A stretch of 64,000 nt of DNA from Cephalotus follicularis (lineage: Eukaryota; Streptophyta; Magnoliopsida; Oxalidales; Cephalotaceae), in NCBI GenBank assembly GCA_001972305.1, contig BDDD01002254.1:1-64000 (forward strand), written 5' to 3'. The stretch's first letter is position 1; each line of letters starts with the position of its first letter. A program made the position numbers and the translations under genes. The notes beneath the pieces were generated by a model. It made no database searches, was not told the DNA's origin, and was given only the letters and a program-made list of their open reading frames with translations. Shown piece after piece: positions 48,613 to 59,783 of this stretch.

Positions 48613-49542
48613 GTAGAAACCTCATGCAGCATGGATGCACGTAAAATGTGCAATGTCGGTGAAAATCTATGAAATAACAATGTGTGGTGTACAATATCAA
48701 TGCATGACATGGTAAATGTATATGTACAATTGGCTTTCAGACTACCCGTATGACAATGGCCCATAACAGAGCATACGGATAGGATCTATAACAATCGATC
48801 AATGGAAAACACTCAATGGTGGTGTATAAAACACCCAATCAACCAATCAATATCCTATAGAGCATGTGACCTCGGGTCAGTACAATGTTAATCAATAGCA
48901 ATCATCAATCGCACGAAAGGTAGTCCTTCAAAAAAGGTGGGAGATCTATCTACTGTTCTCAGACTGATCTGGTCTGGAATACGTAGATCTTCCAGCCTAT
49001 GGCCGGGTCAATACAATATCGATGAGCTGCAACCATGGGGGAGCTACTTTACTGTTAGGGAGCTACGACCCTCCGAGAGCATCAATCATCAATCAATCGG
49101 TACCGCTCATCAGCGGGTCAATACAATGCAATAAATGAATCGATCGACGAAATAGGTGGACAGAGTCAACAACCTAACATGCCGACACGAATCATAAGGT
49201 CGCTTTATAGGATCCATACAATACAATATCATTACAATGTCAATAAGCAAAGTCAATGAGTGACGACACCTAATGGAGTGTTGGGAATATGCGTCCAACT
49301 TACCGACTTAGACTCACATCACTCATGACTCAAGCAATCAATCGGTCAGTACAATCATTAAAAACCATTTTCAAACACTTGAACTGTCACACCCCAATTT
49401 TTTTGAGAACGCCATTTATGTGGTAGCAATTAACATAATAATTGGCCTATCAATTTTTGGGAAAAAATTTAAAACTTTCCAAGATGGTCATATATATACA
49501 TGTTTGCGGAAGCATTCATAAGATAATCCGAAATAACAACGC

Positions 49543-49566
49543 GACACGCATCCCATACTACGTGTC
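49543..49566 (-). promoter_or_regulatory. LTR stem-loop 2 (D)
   Basis: GACACG/CGTGTC perfect stem, loop with ATCCCATACTA. Confidence 0.62.
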
Positions 49567-49862
49567 ACAACAAAATAACATCATTGTTAATTGGTCACAA
49601 AACGGAACGTGAATTGACCTTTATTTTAACCATAAATTTCTCCCATAGAGAAGTTCACATAGATAAATCAAATACCCAAATCATTGTTTCAAACCCATAA
49701 TACAAATCATCCAAATTGAACAAGTACAAATTATCACCCCCTCCAACACGAGTAGGATTATGATAGTACAAAATTAGCTTAAGCAACCTTCAATTAGCAG
49801 CTCCCAAAATAGCCTTAACCGCACTTGTCCGATTGCCTCTGTCAATTTGAAATAGTAGGGGG

Positions 49863-49887
49863 TTAGCCTTTGTCCTCACTCGGCTAA
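49863..49887 (-). promoter_or_regulatory. LTR stem-loop 1 (D)
   Basis: TTAGCC/GGCTAA perfect stem, 13-nt loop. Confidence 0.65.
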
Positions 49888-51165
49888 GTATAAATACATT
49901 TTGGGATCAAGTAATGAATAGCATGAAATGAATGCATTCATGATGCAAAACATAAATAACACAGGATATACCTGAATATATATATATCCACAAAGCAGGT
50001 ATCACTCGAGGGTTACATTAACACAAGTACGAGCCTATCCTCAAAGGGGCCAGACAAAACAATCAATTCACTACGGACCTATCAAGCCATATCAAGGTGG
50101 CTGACACCCAGGCTCAACAACCGGTTACTTATACAGCAGTGCTTAGTAACCAAAAGGGAGTCCCTAGCTACTTGCCCAACAGAGCTCAGTAACCATTGTG
50201 TGGAAAACCCCTAGTTAGTTACTCATCAGAGTTTAGTGGCTACCGTATATGGAACTTCCAACTTCTTTCCCAACAGAGCTCAGTATTAGAATTCCTGGCT
50301 ACTTACCCAACAGAGTTTAGTAACCCAAACAAGCCATCACAAGTAATTAACAAAAATGAATACTTGCAACCAAAACATCCCAAATGGGCATCAGTCCTTT
50401 TTAACATAGCTTACAACTTCAGCTACTCAACTAACAGAGTTTAGTAGTTATCAAAATTTCAAAATCCTTTTCAAGTGATTTATAAGTATAAATTCTTGAA
50501 ACATATATATATATATTGCTCAAATATATAAGAGTCCTTTTTCAATCCTTTTCAAGTAGTTTTAGTGTATCATAAAATACATGAAAACAATACATTAAAA
50601 ATGTACTCTAATCTTTCGAAATACTCATGTCCGTATAACATAATTTCAATTATGTGAAACCATTTCGCAATGCTTTTTGGAAAATATACATTTCCGCACA
50701 ACATCATATACGCATTTGTCAAATCAAAATCATTTAAGAAATCATGCAGTATCACAAATGTGAAACCCCCAGTTACCTTACACACCATGATTAGTAACCT
50801 AAGGAATTTCCATCACAATCCATTTCCAAGTAAATTATTATGTATAAAGTACTTGACAATATTACATTTATTCAAAATGTATAACTAGTCTTTTTGCACA
50901 ACATTTAATTCTTCGAAAATACTTATTTTCGTATACATAATTTCAATCATTTGAAATCATTCGTACAATCCTTTTTGGAAAATATAAATATTTCCACACA
51001 ACATCATATACACATTTCTCAAATCAAAATCATTTAAGAAATCATGCGGTATCACAACAATTCAATTCACAGTAGTATGCAATGCAACCATATGCTCAAA
51101 TGTGCCTAGAGTCATTTCTAGAATCGTTCCAGAGCCAAGGAGTACAAATTGAGTCAAACCAGGAG

Positions 51166-51719
51166 AAAAGGCGTCAACGCCTTTCCTCAACGCGTCGATG
51201 CTTATTTTTCAAAAATGTCGAGGGTTATTTCCAATGTAAGTGCTTGTAGCAGTATGAAATGCGTGGATGTTTTTCTGTAAGCGTCGATGCCTACAAGCCA
51301 AAACCCTTGGGTGTCGAAGTTCATCTCAACGCGTCGACGCTTAAGGTAGGAACCTTAACACGTCCTCGCGTTTTGCGTTAGACCTAATACACAGCAACCG
51401 AAGACGTCGATGCCTTCCATAGACGTCGATGTTTAAGTGGTACCAGAAGGTATCACCTCGTCCAATCTCCATTCCAAGGAAGAATTCATCCTCCATCCAC
51501 TCATGCAATTCCAGATACATTACTTACGGTGTAACATGTACAATAGGTTATTCATATGTATAACTAGATCATCGACCCATCAACAATCCATAAAGTGCAA
51601 AAGCAAACATTGCAGTCTGCAATTTGAGAAGGACGTCGACGTCTTATTTTAAGCATCGATGTCAATTGCCTCATCGCATAAAGACGTCGATGTTTACCCC
51701 GTAAGCATCGACGTTTAAG
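51166..51719 (-). repeat. TCGA palindrome clusters, slot 2, D
   Basis: About thirteen words in two groups (51166-51436 and 51630-51719). GCGTCGACGC and GACGTCGATGTC types are mixed within one LTR. Confidence 0.85.
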
Positions 51720-52000
51720 AGCCCAGAACACTGTCTTTTTCGTTCCATCCACAAAATAGGGGTATTCAACCCTAATATACATGCAATCTAACTTGGGATT
51801 CACCCAGAAATCAACGTGCATACATAGTCCACTGTTTAGCAAAAAAATGTGTTGTTTTTAATGCATTATTTGTGATATTTTTATGCTTGGAATGGACTAC
51901 TTTGGTTGTGTTTTAATGATTTTCAGGTACAAGTGTTTAATCACCAAAGTGCAAAAATACTACCCAAAAGTGTGCAAAATTGGAGTTAAAAGTGTAAAGA

Positions 52001-54151
52001 TTGAAGAAATGCCAAATTCTGCAGAAAACAGGGCAAAGAAGTCGACTCCTTTCAAGAAGAAGTCGATGTCTTTTCTGGGTACACAATAAAGTCGACTCCT
52101 TTCAAGAACAAGTCGATGTCTTTTCTGGAAAATGCAACAATCTTCAAGGAGCTATGAAAAAGAAGTCGATGTCTTTCCAAAAGGATCTTCTTTTAGAGTG
52201 TCCTCATCGTGGTTTAAACACGTGGCATTTATGCCAAATCATCTACGAAGGGATCGAATACCAGACCAAGCAATTGGTCGAATCTATGTGTCCTGATGGG
52301 TTCACCTCGTACACTGATGAAAATGATGCATGGAATTTCCTTTTAGATATGGGTGAGCGAACTAGAGAGTGGGAGTCAGCTCAAGTTTCCGAGAGAGCAT
52401 TACCAAACAAAGGGTACGGTATAGACGGAGCAGTTGCGCTCGAGGCACAGTTAGATAGCCGCCTCGAGAGAATAGAGTCGTTGCTTAGGGATTCCACACA
52501 AGTCAATCAAATCAATCAAAGTACCCCTATGTGTTCTTGGTGTCAGTCCCCATACCATGTTTTCGAAGAATGCCAAAAATATATTGACAGCCAATATACT
52601 CATGAGAATGTGTCCGCAATGAACCAATACAACCCGTATAGTAACACTTACAATCCGGGTTGGCGAAATCATCCAAACTTCTCATGGAGTCAAGGGCAAA
52701 ACATGCGAGGACAATCTAGCTTTTCGGGGCAGCCTTCAAGCATTGGTGCACCACCTTCACACTTTTGGGGACAACCTTCGAACTTTTCTAGCCAGTGTGC
52801 TCCACAACAGACATATCAAAGGTTTTCCCCGAATTCAAACAATGTCCAACCATCCTTCCCACAAAATCAATTCCAAAATCAACAATCACCTGGATTGTTG
52901 AACCAAGGGGAAAATACATCTAGGATTTCGTCATTAGAAAAGGGCATGGAACTTTTTATGAGCACTATGATGACTAGTCAGCATAACCTTGAAAACCAAA
53001 TCTCTCAGTTGGCATCTGCGGTACATACAAGAGAAAAAGGGAAGATGCCTTCCCAACCCGAACCGAATCCTAGGACGAATATGATTCAGCCCGATCGTAT
53101 CCAACCGCAATCTAATCCGCAATGCTCATATTCTTCCGGACCTTCCGATCAAGCATTTGTCTTGCGAAGTGGAAATGAGTACCAACCTGCGGATAAAACT
53201 GAAAAGTCGAGCGAGGAGTTGGTTGAGACATTTGTACATGAAGAAGCAAAAGAACAGTTGGTTGACCCCTTTGCGCAACCAACAAATTTAGATGTGTAAG
53301 AAGAAGTTAGTGAAAAGAAAGAAGAAGAGGAAAAGGAACAATTAATGGAAATACCCAAGCGTTCATTTGATCTCCCAGCTCCTTTTCCGAAGAGATTAGA
53401 GAAAAATAAGAAATCCCCAGCAATGGAAAAGATCATCAATACATTCAAACAAGTTCAAATCAATATCCCATTGCTTGAAGCTATCGAGCAGGTGCCCTCT
53501 TACGGAAAAGTCCTTAAAGACTTATGCACTAAAAAGAGGATCCTTCAGACTCCGAAAAAGGTTTTCTTGGCAGCCAACGTTAGTGCATTATTTTTGCAAA
53601 CCACGATGCGAAAGTATAAAGATCCTGGCTGCCCGACAATCTCTTGTGTTATTGGTAACACCAAAATCGATCATGCCTTGCTCGATTTAGGAGCAAGTGT
53701 GAATTTGTTACCTTCAGAAGTTTTTGAGCAACTAGGTTTAGGAGAGTTGCTCCCGACCACCACAAAATTGCAATTAGCTGATAGGTCGGTAAAAGTACCA
53801 AGAGGAAAAATTGAGGATGTTTTGATAAAGGTTGGTGAGTTTTTCTTTCCTGTCGACTTCGTCGTATTAGATACCCAGCCTGTTGTGAACATAAAAGACC
53901 AAATCCCAGTTATCCTTGGTAGACCATTCTTGGCCACAAGTAATGCATTGATCAATTGCCGAAATGGTCTCATGAAGTTGAGTTTTGGAAAATCGTCGAT
54001 GGACTTTAACATCTTTCGTTTGGGAAAGCATCAATCTGACTTTGATGATGTCTACATGATTCGCTCGATTCCTGATACCACTGATTCGTATTTTAATATC
54101 GACTTTGATCGCAATTTCAAGAGGGAATTCGAGATTGAGGAAGTTAAGTGA
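52001..54151 (+). pseudogene. Element E gag (C-terminal part) and protease
   Basis: One frame with a TAA at 53297-53299 and a TGA at 54149-54151. The gag segment ECPHRGLNTWHLCQIIYEGI and DENDAWNFLLDMGERTREWE matches only the end of the capsid domain of Athila-like gag; the larger N-terminal part is missing and replaced by a lysine-rich leader. A zinc-knuckle-like CSWCQSPYHVFEEC starts near 52530, then a Gln/Asn/Ser/Pro-rich linker. The protease lies near 53680 with ALLDLGASVNLLP and LQLADRSVKVPRG, ending near VILGRPFLATSNALINC. DLG is normal for this protease subgroup. Confidence 0.78.
52036..52179 (+). repeat. TCGA palindromes inside E coding leader
   Basis: Five GTCGACTCCTTT / GTCGATGTCTTT words. 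Two pairs form a direct repeat with an exact 50-bp period (52041-52078, 52091-52128). They are translated as part of the E leader. Confidence 0.88.
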
Positions 54152-54160
54152 AAGGACAGA

Positions 54161-54958
54161 TTGATGTGGCTAGAAAAAGAGGAAGCATTAGCATGGTTAG
54201 AAAGTAAGCTCAATGAGCCAACATCGGATAGTGAATGGGATCATCTATCCCATTACACACACAAACTCGCTACGCCTGACCAAACGTATTTTGATGAAGA
54301 TTTTGAGAACAACTTCATGGAATGTTTGCAAGAATTCGAGGAATTGGAGGCCACACAAAAGGAGATATTGAGTTGGTTGGACGATGGGGACGATGATTCG
54401 ATTTTGGAAGTTCAATGGGACGATCTGTCCCATTTCACGCACAAGCTTAGCACGCCATCCCACCCTCACACCATCCTCAAAAATAACTTTTTCTTTACTA
54501 AAGATCAATTAGGATGGAGGGTGTGCATTCGTATGGACCATGAGTGTGATTGGTTGGTTGGCCATGATTATTCATGTTCTCTTCATTGTTTTCACTGGTG
54601 GAAATCCTATTGGGACGACTATTCTATTGTTGAAAATGTTTCTCATTGTTTTGGTCCTCTTAATGGTTTTTATTGGAAGACGTCATGGTGGGATACTTCT
54701 CATTTTGTAATAATTGTTTTCTCACCCTATGATTTGAAATTTAATTTTAATGGTTTTTATTGGTGGCAATCTCACTGGGATGATATTTATATTGTTCAAC
54801 CTATGCCTTCACGTGGTATTTTTGAGTTTGTTGAGACAGGTATTGGAGACGCGTTCGAAGTGAAAAGGAAGCGAGCATTAATATTTTTGTATTTTATAGC
54901 TGCATTGATTGAAGAGGCCATGGACTTTCATGAGCCTCGTTATTTCGAGCCTCCATGA
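54161..54958 (+). CDS. Trp-rich repeat protein tail of element E
   Basis: A 265-residue open stretch follows the stop at 54149 in the same frame, so it may be the end of the same polyprotein. The N-terminal half has two acidic copies of WDHLSHYTHKLATP / WDDLSHFTHKLSTP. The C-terminal half has three copies of an aromatic module (HWWKSYWDDYSIV, FYWKTSWWDTSHFVI, FYWWQSHWDDIYIV). It occupies the place where reverse transcriptase would be expected. I recognise no domain. Conservation of the open frame suggests recent coding use. Confidence 0.5.
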   Translation: MMWLEKEEALAWLESKLNEPTSDSEWDHLSHYTHKLATPDQTYFDEDFENNFMECLQEFEELEATQKEILSWLDDGDDDSILEVQWDDLSHFTHKLSTPSHPHTILKNNFFFTKDQLGWRVCIRMDHECDWLVGHDYSCSLHCFHWWKSYWDDYSIVENVSHCFGPLNGFYWKTSWWDTSHFVIIVFSPYDLKFNFNGFYWWQSHWDDIYIVQPMPSRGIFEFVETGIGDAFEVKRKRALIFLYFIAALIEEAMDFHEPRYFEPP

Positions 54959-55365
54959 TCATATCTGGTAAACCCTACCCCTTTGTTCTTTATTTTATTG
55001 CATTGTTTCTTATATTTTTTGTGTTCATGCATTTTTCTTTTATTTAGTGTGTTTCTAGTGCATTGAGGACAATGCAAGATTTAAGTATCTAGTTTTTATT
55101 CATTGCTTTAAATTAGTTTTAATTTACACGCTTTATTTTTATTTATCTTAGTCTGTTATTTTATTTTATTTCTCGTTTTCAATTATTTATTTTATTTTGC
55201 ATAATTAGGAGTAGTTTGTTAATTTATCTCATAAATCGGTATACTTCGCCTAGGTTGAATAAATTATAATTAATTTACGTTTCCCTGCGTTCGACCCGTT
55301 ACTGCATGATCCGTGCACTTGCGGCTATAAATTTTAAAACATAACATTCTTTTTAACAGTGAACA
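54959..55365 (+). other. Element E 3' tail
   Basis: Very T-rich non-coding DNA holding GCATTGAGGACAATGC (a short inverted repeat seen before the polypurine tract in Athila-like elements), no clear polypurine tract, and an LTR-like end. Confidence 0.5.
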
Positions 55366-56034
55366 TCCACACAACCAGTGTTCACATTATCAACCAAACG
55401 TCTGATTCAGTTCCAAACAAGCATGCAATTCATGCATTTTATTCATGACAAAACATTAGCTTTGAACTCAAATGTGTACATATAATTCCCTTACCTCTGG
55501 TTTCAAGTTAGAAACCTTGTAAGTCCACCTCTTTGTGTTCCAAGAATTTATCACAGCAGCCCCAAGTTCGTCCCTTGCTTCTGGTCCACAAGCTTTGGAT
55601 CCCAAGCTTCAAAGTGCTCAACAATGATGGAACTCCCTCTTCACTCTTACACTCTGTTTCTCCACCCTCACTGGTTTCTCTCTTCCTTCTCCATCTTTAG
55701 GTGTTTCTAGCCGAATCAATGGGGAAGGGAGGATCATTTATGTTATGGCACTCTCTCTTTCCTTCTGCAATGAGGAACACTCCCGTGTCCTCTCCCGCTT
55801 CCCCATTCAATTTTTGCATTCAAACTTTGTTTCCTTCTCATCTTCTTTTGCAGGTTGCATGCATACCAACATTTGTCACATTCTTCTTCCTTCTTCATTC
55901 ATGCAGGTTAGGAGGCTATTATGCATGCCCAACACGTCCCACTTCGTGTCCCAAGGTGCCTGGTGCAAGGTCTTGGATTCTGTCCCCTTGCACGTTATCC
56001 TGTCAGTTCATAACGCGACTGATATTCTTTTCAA

Positions 56035-56168
56035 AAACGTCGATGTCTTTTCCTCTTTCATACAAGGGTTTCGATGCCTTAGTCTGCATTGACATGCATG
56101 TACATGCATTTACGTGCACTATTTGTTCCCATACGCGTCGACGCCTTCCAAGGACATCGACGTGTTTA
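56035..56168 (-). repeat. TCGA palindrome cluster, slot 1, D
   Basis: Four words (ACGTCGATGTCTTTTCC, TTTCGATGCC, GCGTCGACGCC, GACATCGACGTG), 200-335 bp after the LTR start. Confidence 0.82.
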
Positions 56169-56460
56169 GCCCAAAACTTCACCGTTTTTGTCTCTAATTG
56201 CATCATTTAAAATTTCTTTAACATTCCAATCATTCCCTCTTCGGAAACCTCACCTTTTAAATTTTGAAAAGCATCATCTAAGTCAAAGATTATGCCATTC
56301 TCATTAATTCAATAATAAGATTTCAATAAAAGTGAAATATTACATTGTGCAAAAATCTCAAGAATTACATGAACAGCTCAAGTAAGGCTCCAGTCAAGTG
56401 TAAATGTGAAAAGAAGTTGAAAACCAGCTTTAAAGTAGTGAAAAACTCTTTTCAATCCAG

Positions 56461-56776
56461 TAGGCGTCGATGTCCTTGGTGAAAGACATCAACGCATCTG
56501 TAAAACGGTGGCAAGACGTCGATGTCTTTGAAAGACATCGATGTCTTTCTCTATTTGTGTGGAAATCTGGCCAAAAGACATTGATGTCCTTGAAGAAAGA
56601 CGTCAACGCGTTTCAATAAAAATAGTCTAGGAATACGCATCAATGTTTGGCTCCGATGTCTTTCCTGGGGAAAAAAATTCTCGAGGCAAAGACGTCGATG
56701 TCTTTCAAAGACATCGATGTCTTTGATGCGGAATCACAGATACAACACTCTAAAGCAAAAGACATCGACGTCCATG
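56461..56776 (-). repeat. TCGA palindrome cluster in A 5' LTR
   Basis: Counterpart of 21816-22150 in the partner LTR. About ten words, with independent CpG changes (for example GACATCAACG for GACGTCGACG). Confidence 0.88.
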
Positions 56777-57193
56777 GGCTAGTGTAACGACCCCGACCTG
56801 AGCTCGCTAATAGCTCAAAGCGGACTCCGAGGATTGGTTGCATTACATTGGGGGTGAAACGTTACATCCTTTGGTACTCTTCTCAAAAGTACATTACATC
56901 ATAAACTCATGTCTTGCAACATAATACATAATCTTAAATTCAAACTTTACACATAATCATCTTATATAAAGATGTCATAACCATATCGTTGGTCTACATT
57001 ACACAGGATCATTTTTCGACATAAACATATAATACAGCGGAAAAACTTTGTTCTTATTACAAAACATTTATGCAAACATTATTGCATATCCTTTCTTTCA
57101 CAAAAACTCCTTCTTAAGAGCTCCCTCTAAGCTCGTAATCTCCATTCATTCATTTCCCGAAAACATTTTATTTGAAAACAACATTGAAAGGAA

Positions 57194-57211
57194 TGAGCTC
57201 AAAATAGCTCA
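57194..57211 (-). promoter_or_regulatory. LTR stem-loop 1 (G)
   Basis: TGAGCT/AGCTCA stem with a 6-nt loop, 411 bp from the LTR 3' end: same place, different sequence. Confidence 0.5.
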
Positions 57212-58554
57212 GTAGGGTGTTTTTATAGTAAACACATTTCATCATAACATTTTTCTAGTCAATACATATAACTAGAACATTTCATAAAACATATTACTTT
57301 TCTAGTTAATATCATAACTAGATCATTTCGTAAACATGAAATTCATAAAAACCTTAATGAACTCTTTACACCGCTTCGCCGGGGCATTGTGCACTCCCCG
57401 ACTACTATCCTTACATCACATGCATGTCCGCGAGCACTTTACGCTCCATTAACTATGAGCATTTCGCTGCATTCCCCTTCGATCGCAATCCAAGGGTGGT
57501 TCATTCATCATATACTTTGAGTGATCAGCACAAAGAATTCATAAAAATCATTTCATAACATTTCCTTCACAATTCATAAACTTTTCTCTTCATTTGAGTA
57601 AATGACTCAAATGAGTTCATAAAAAAGTTTTGCATAGCTTTACGAAAACTGATAATTCATATAGAAATAAGAATTTTCAGAGAAAACTTAAAACATAAAC
57701 ATTAAATTACACCTCTATAAGAATTCAGAAAGCTCAAGATCATGACAATTGGTTGAGAATTGAATCTGTTATGAATTTTTGAAAGTGGCTGGTTCCATAT
57801 GAAAACAGGGCATGAGCAGTAAAATGAAACATTAACTCTCATCAAGAATTCGACAGAATTTCGAGATACATAAAACATAACAGTTATAGAGGACATCTTA
57901 AGGTTTTTGAAAACATCCAACCATTTAATTTTTCATCAAGAATAGAGCAAGATATGATTTAAAGAATTTGCTGCATAATCTAGGAATAAAACAGTACCCA
58001 AACAACAATATAAAACATTGCTTTTCATCAAGAAAACGATAGAATCTTGAAACATGAAACGCATAAAAGTTGAAGAGGACATCCTAAAGTTTCCAGAACA
58101 TCCAACCATTCAAAAATTCATCAATAATTGAACAAGATATCAATAGAACAATCTGTTGTAAAATTGGAAGTAAAACAGAGGAAGCTTTGACATAAATGGG
58201 TATAGAATTTCCTTACTTTGCTTTAGAATTTCTTTCTCTTTTACTCTCCACGAATTCTCCACTTCACTCTTAGCAGGAACACTTTCTTTCTCAGCCAAAG
58301 TGACTGAGTTCAACCCTCTTTGCCATTAAATAGAAGGATTACTTGGGATGCAAGATTTCCCCCCTTCTCACATGACTCAATTCCCTATCTTGGCAGCCCA
58401 TGTGATCAAATTTTAACCAATCCAAGTGTTTACACCTGTTAGATAACCTGATAGCATCTCATATCATCCTCCCCTGGCTTTCCATGTGTCCAAAATTAAA
58501 GATTTTTATGCACAAAATGCCAAAAACTCAGATATTGCATTTTGGCTGTAGCTC

Positions 58555-58820
58555 AAAGCGTCGACGTTTTCTCCTTAAGCGTCGCTGGTCACGGGCTTGA
58601 CCTGAGTTTTTCACTTCTATCCCGACTAAAGCACTGATGCTTTCTTACAAAGCGTCACCACTTTAAGTCTTCATCCAGGTCAACATACACACTTGACTTC
58701 AACGCTTCGACGTTTAAAATTAGAGCGTCGTCCGTTGCCCAAAGCGTCGACTCTTTCAATAAAACCGTCGACGCTTTAGAAAATTTTGTCAACTCTTAGC
58801 CTTTTAGATCGACGCTTTCC
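58555..58820 (-). repeat. TCGA palindrome cluster, slot 1, G
   Basis: About nine words of the AAAGCGTCGACGTTT / GTCGACGCTTT type, some decayed, 235-500 bp after the LTR start. Confidence 0.82.
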
Positions 58821-58865
58821 ACATGACATTCATCCAAAACAAATAGCCAATTTAAATTTTCTTCC

Positions 58866-58937
58866 GGGGGCGTTGCCCCCCGAACCCCTCCCCGCTGATC
58901 GGGCAGCGGGACCCCCCGTCCGCTCACCGGGGAGCGG
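58866..58937. repeat. Three consecutive GC-rich hairpins in G
   Basis: GGGGGC/GCCCCC (58866-58880), CCCGCT/AGCGGG (58891-58910) and CCGCTC/GAGCGG (58920-58937), each a perfect 6-bp stem. They form a GC island in AT-rich DNA, 120-190 bp after the LTR start. Confidence 0.85.
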
Positions 58938-59783
58938 AACCCCAGAACCCCCAGAGCGTAGGGTCATACTACGGGTCCCTTGAACTATCTGCCAATTTAC
59001 ACAATAACAATCATTTTCCATAATTAAATATCTTCAATGGAAATTTGGGTCATTACAGCTAGGGGTCGATGTCTTTGCTGGGTAGGGTCAAGTTTTGTGC
59101 ATAAAAACTAGCCAATCTCATACCAAAATACAATTTCAAACCATTCTTTGAAAACCAAGGTTTAAAATCAATCATTTGAGGTTAGTAAAACTTATTACAA
59201 CCTTCAAAATTCAGTTTCAATCCTCCTAGATCAGTTAGATCAAGGAAATCAATGAAAGCCCTAGTTTCACAATTCATTTCAATTCAATCATTCAATCACT
59301 CAATCAATAATGCAATTCAATCAATCATGCATTCAAGCAATGAGAAATTCAAGTAGGGAAGTCTTACCTTTAATGAAGCTGCAAAAGTTGAGCTTCCAAT
59401 CAATCAATCGGTTAGGAAACTTCAAGAATCCACTGCAATCTTACTCCAATGAAGGAAAGGTGAGACTTCAAATGTTGATTACTGTTGGAGATACAATCTG
59501 GAGCTGCGATGGAGGAGGAGGCTGCCGGTTGGGAGAGAGAGAGGAGGAGGAGAAGGATAGAGAGTGGGAGAAGAATGAGTGAAATGAGAGGAATGGCTAA
59601 GGAATTGGCTTATATAGCCGATTCTGCCAACTCTCTAAAACTCATCCTAAAATCCTTACTATACACGCATTTAACCAATACAATAACAATAGGTATAGGA
59701 ATACCTCAATTCAATAAAATTCGATATGTTCCAATACGGTACAGTGTGCATGAACTGTACAAAAGGGAATTCGGGTCATCATA

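Larger units (their letters stand above)
51833..55365 (+). mobile_element. Element E: gag-protease retroelement without reverse transcriptase
   Basis: It starts TGTTTAGC and ends GTGAACA, flanked by an exact TCCAC (51828-51832 and 55366-55370). A TTTTCAGG acceptor-like site precedes the coding part. The tail has ATTGAGGACAATGC followed by a T-rich stretch and GTTCGACCCGTTAC...CACTTGCGG, sequence I associate with Athila/TAT-like plant elements. I could not recognise two LTR copies. It has no reverse transcriptase, RNase H or integrase, so it would depend on other elements. Confidence 0.7.
49385..56369 (-). mobile_element. Solo LTR D in A 5' LTR, carrying element E
   Basis: On the + strand it runs from TGTCACACCCCAATT to AGAATTACA with exact TSD TGAAC (49380-49384 and 56370-56374). 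Without E it is about 3.44 kb, the longest LTR here. It has TATA-like ACATAAATGA near 55738, donor-like AGAGGTAAGG near 55494 and both stem-loops. Confidence 0.93.
56783..59057 (-). mobile_element. Solo LTR G (2275 bp) in A 5' LTR
   Basis: On the + strand it runs from TGTAACGACCCCGACC to GGGTCATTACA with the exact TSD GCTAG (56778-56782 and 59058-59062). I assign it to the minus strand because its CCCCGAC-type end resembles the 3' ends of other LTRs. A donor-like AAAGTAAGGA lies near 58212 and TATTTAAT near 58330 on the minus strand. Confidence 0.92.
20605..59783 (-). mobile_element. Element A: Ty3/gypsy chromovirus hosting all nested insertions
   Basis: On the minus strand it reads 5' LTR (48303-59783), primer site, gag, protease, reverse transcriptase, RNase H, integrase with chromodomain, polypurine tract and 3' LTR (20605-22854). 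B, K, D and G are inserted in it, each with its own TSD. The flanks GACAT (20600-20604) and AACAT (59784-59788) fit a TSD with one change. Its own sequence, once insertions are removed, is about 7-8 kb, a normal size with some internal loss. Confidence 0.88.
48303..59783 (-). repeat. Element A 5' LTR, split by D and G
   Basis: It consists of 48303-49384, 56375-56782 and 59063-59783, together about 2.2 kb and matching 20605-22854. Stem-loop 1 is at 48596-48612; there a change to GACTAA is tolerated as a U-G pair in the minus-strand RNA. A TATA box is at 59611-59615. Confidence 0.88.

Noticed and set aside
51831-55360. CACTG terminal inverted repeats around E, suggesting a CACTA DNA transposon
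   Set aside because: CACTGTT...AACAGTG is inverted, but no 3-bp duplication fits. Shifting to TG...CA ends gives an exact TCCAC duplication, and the content is gag-protease.
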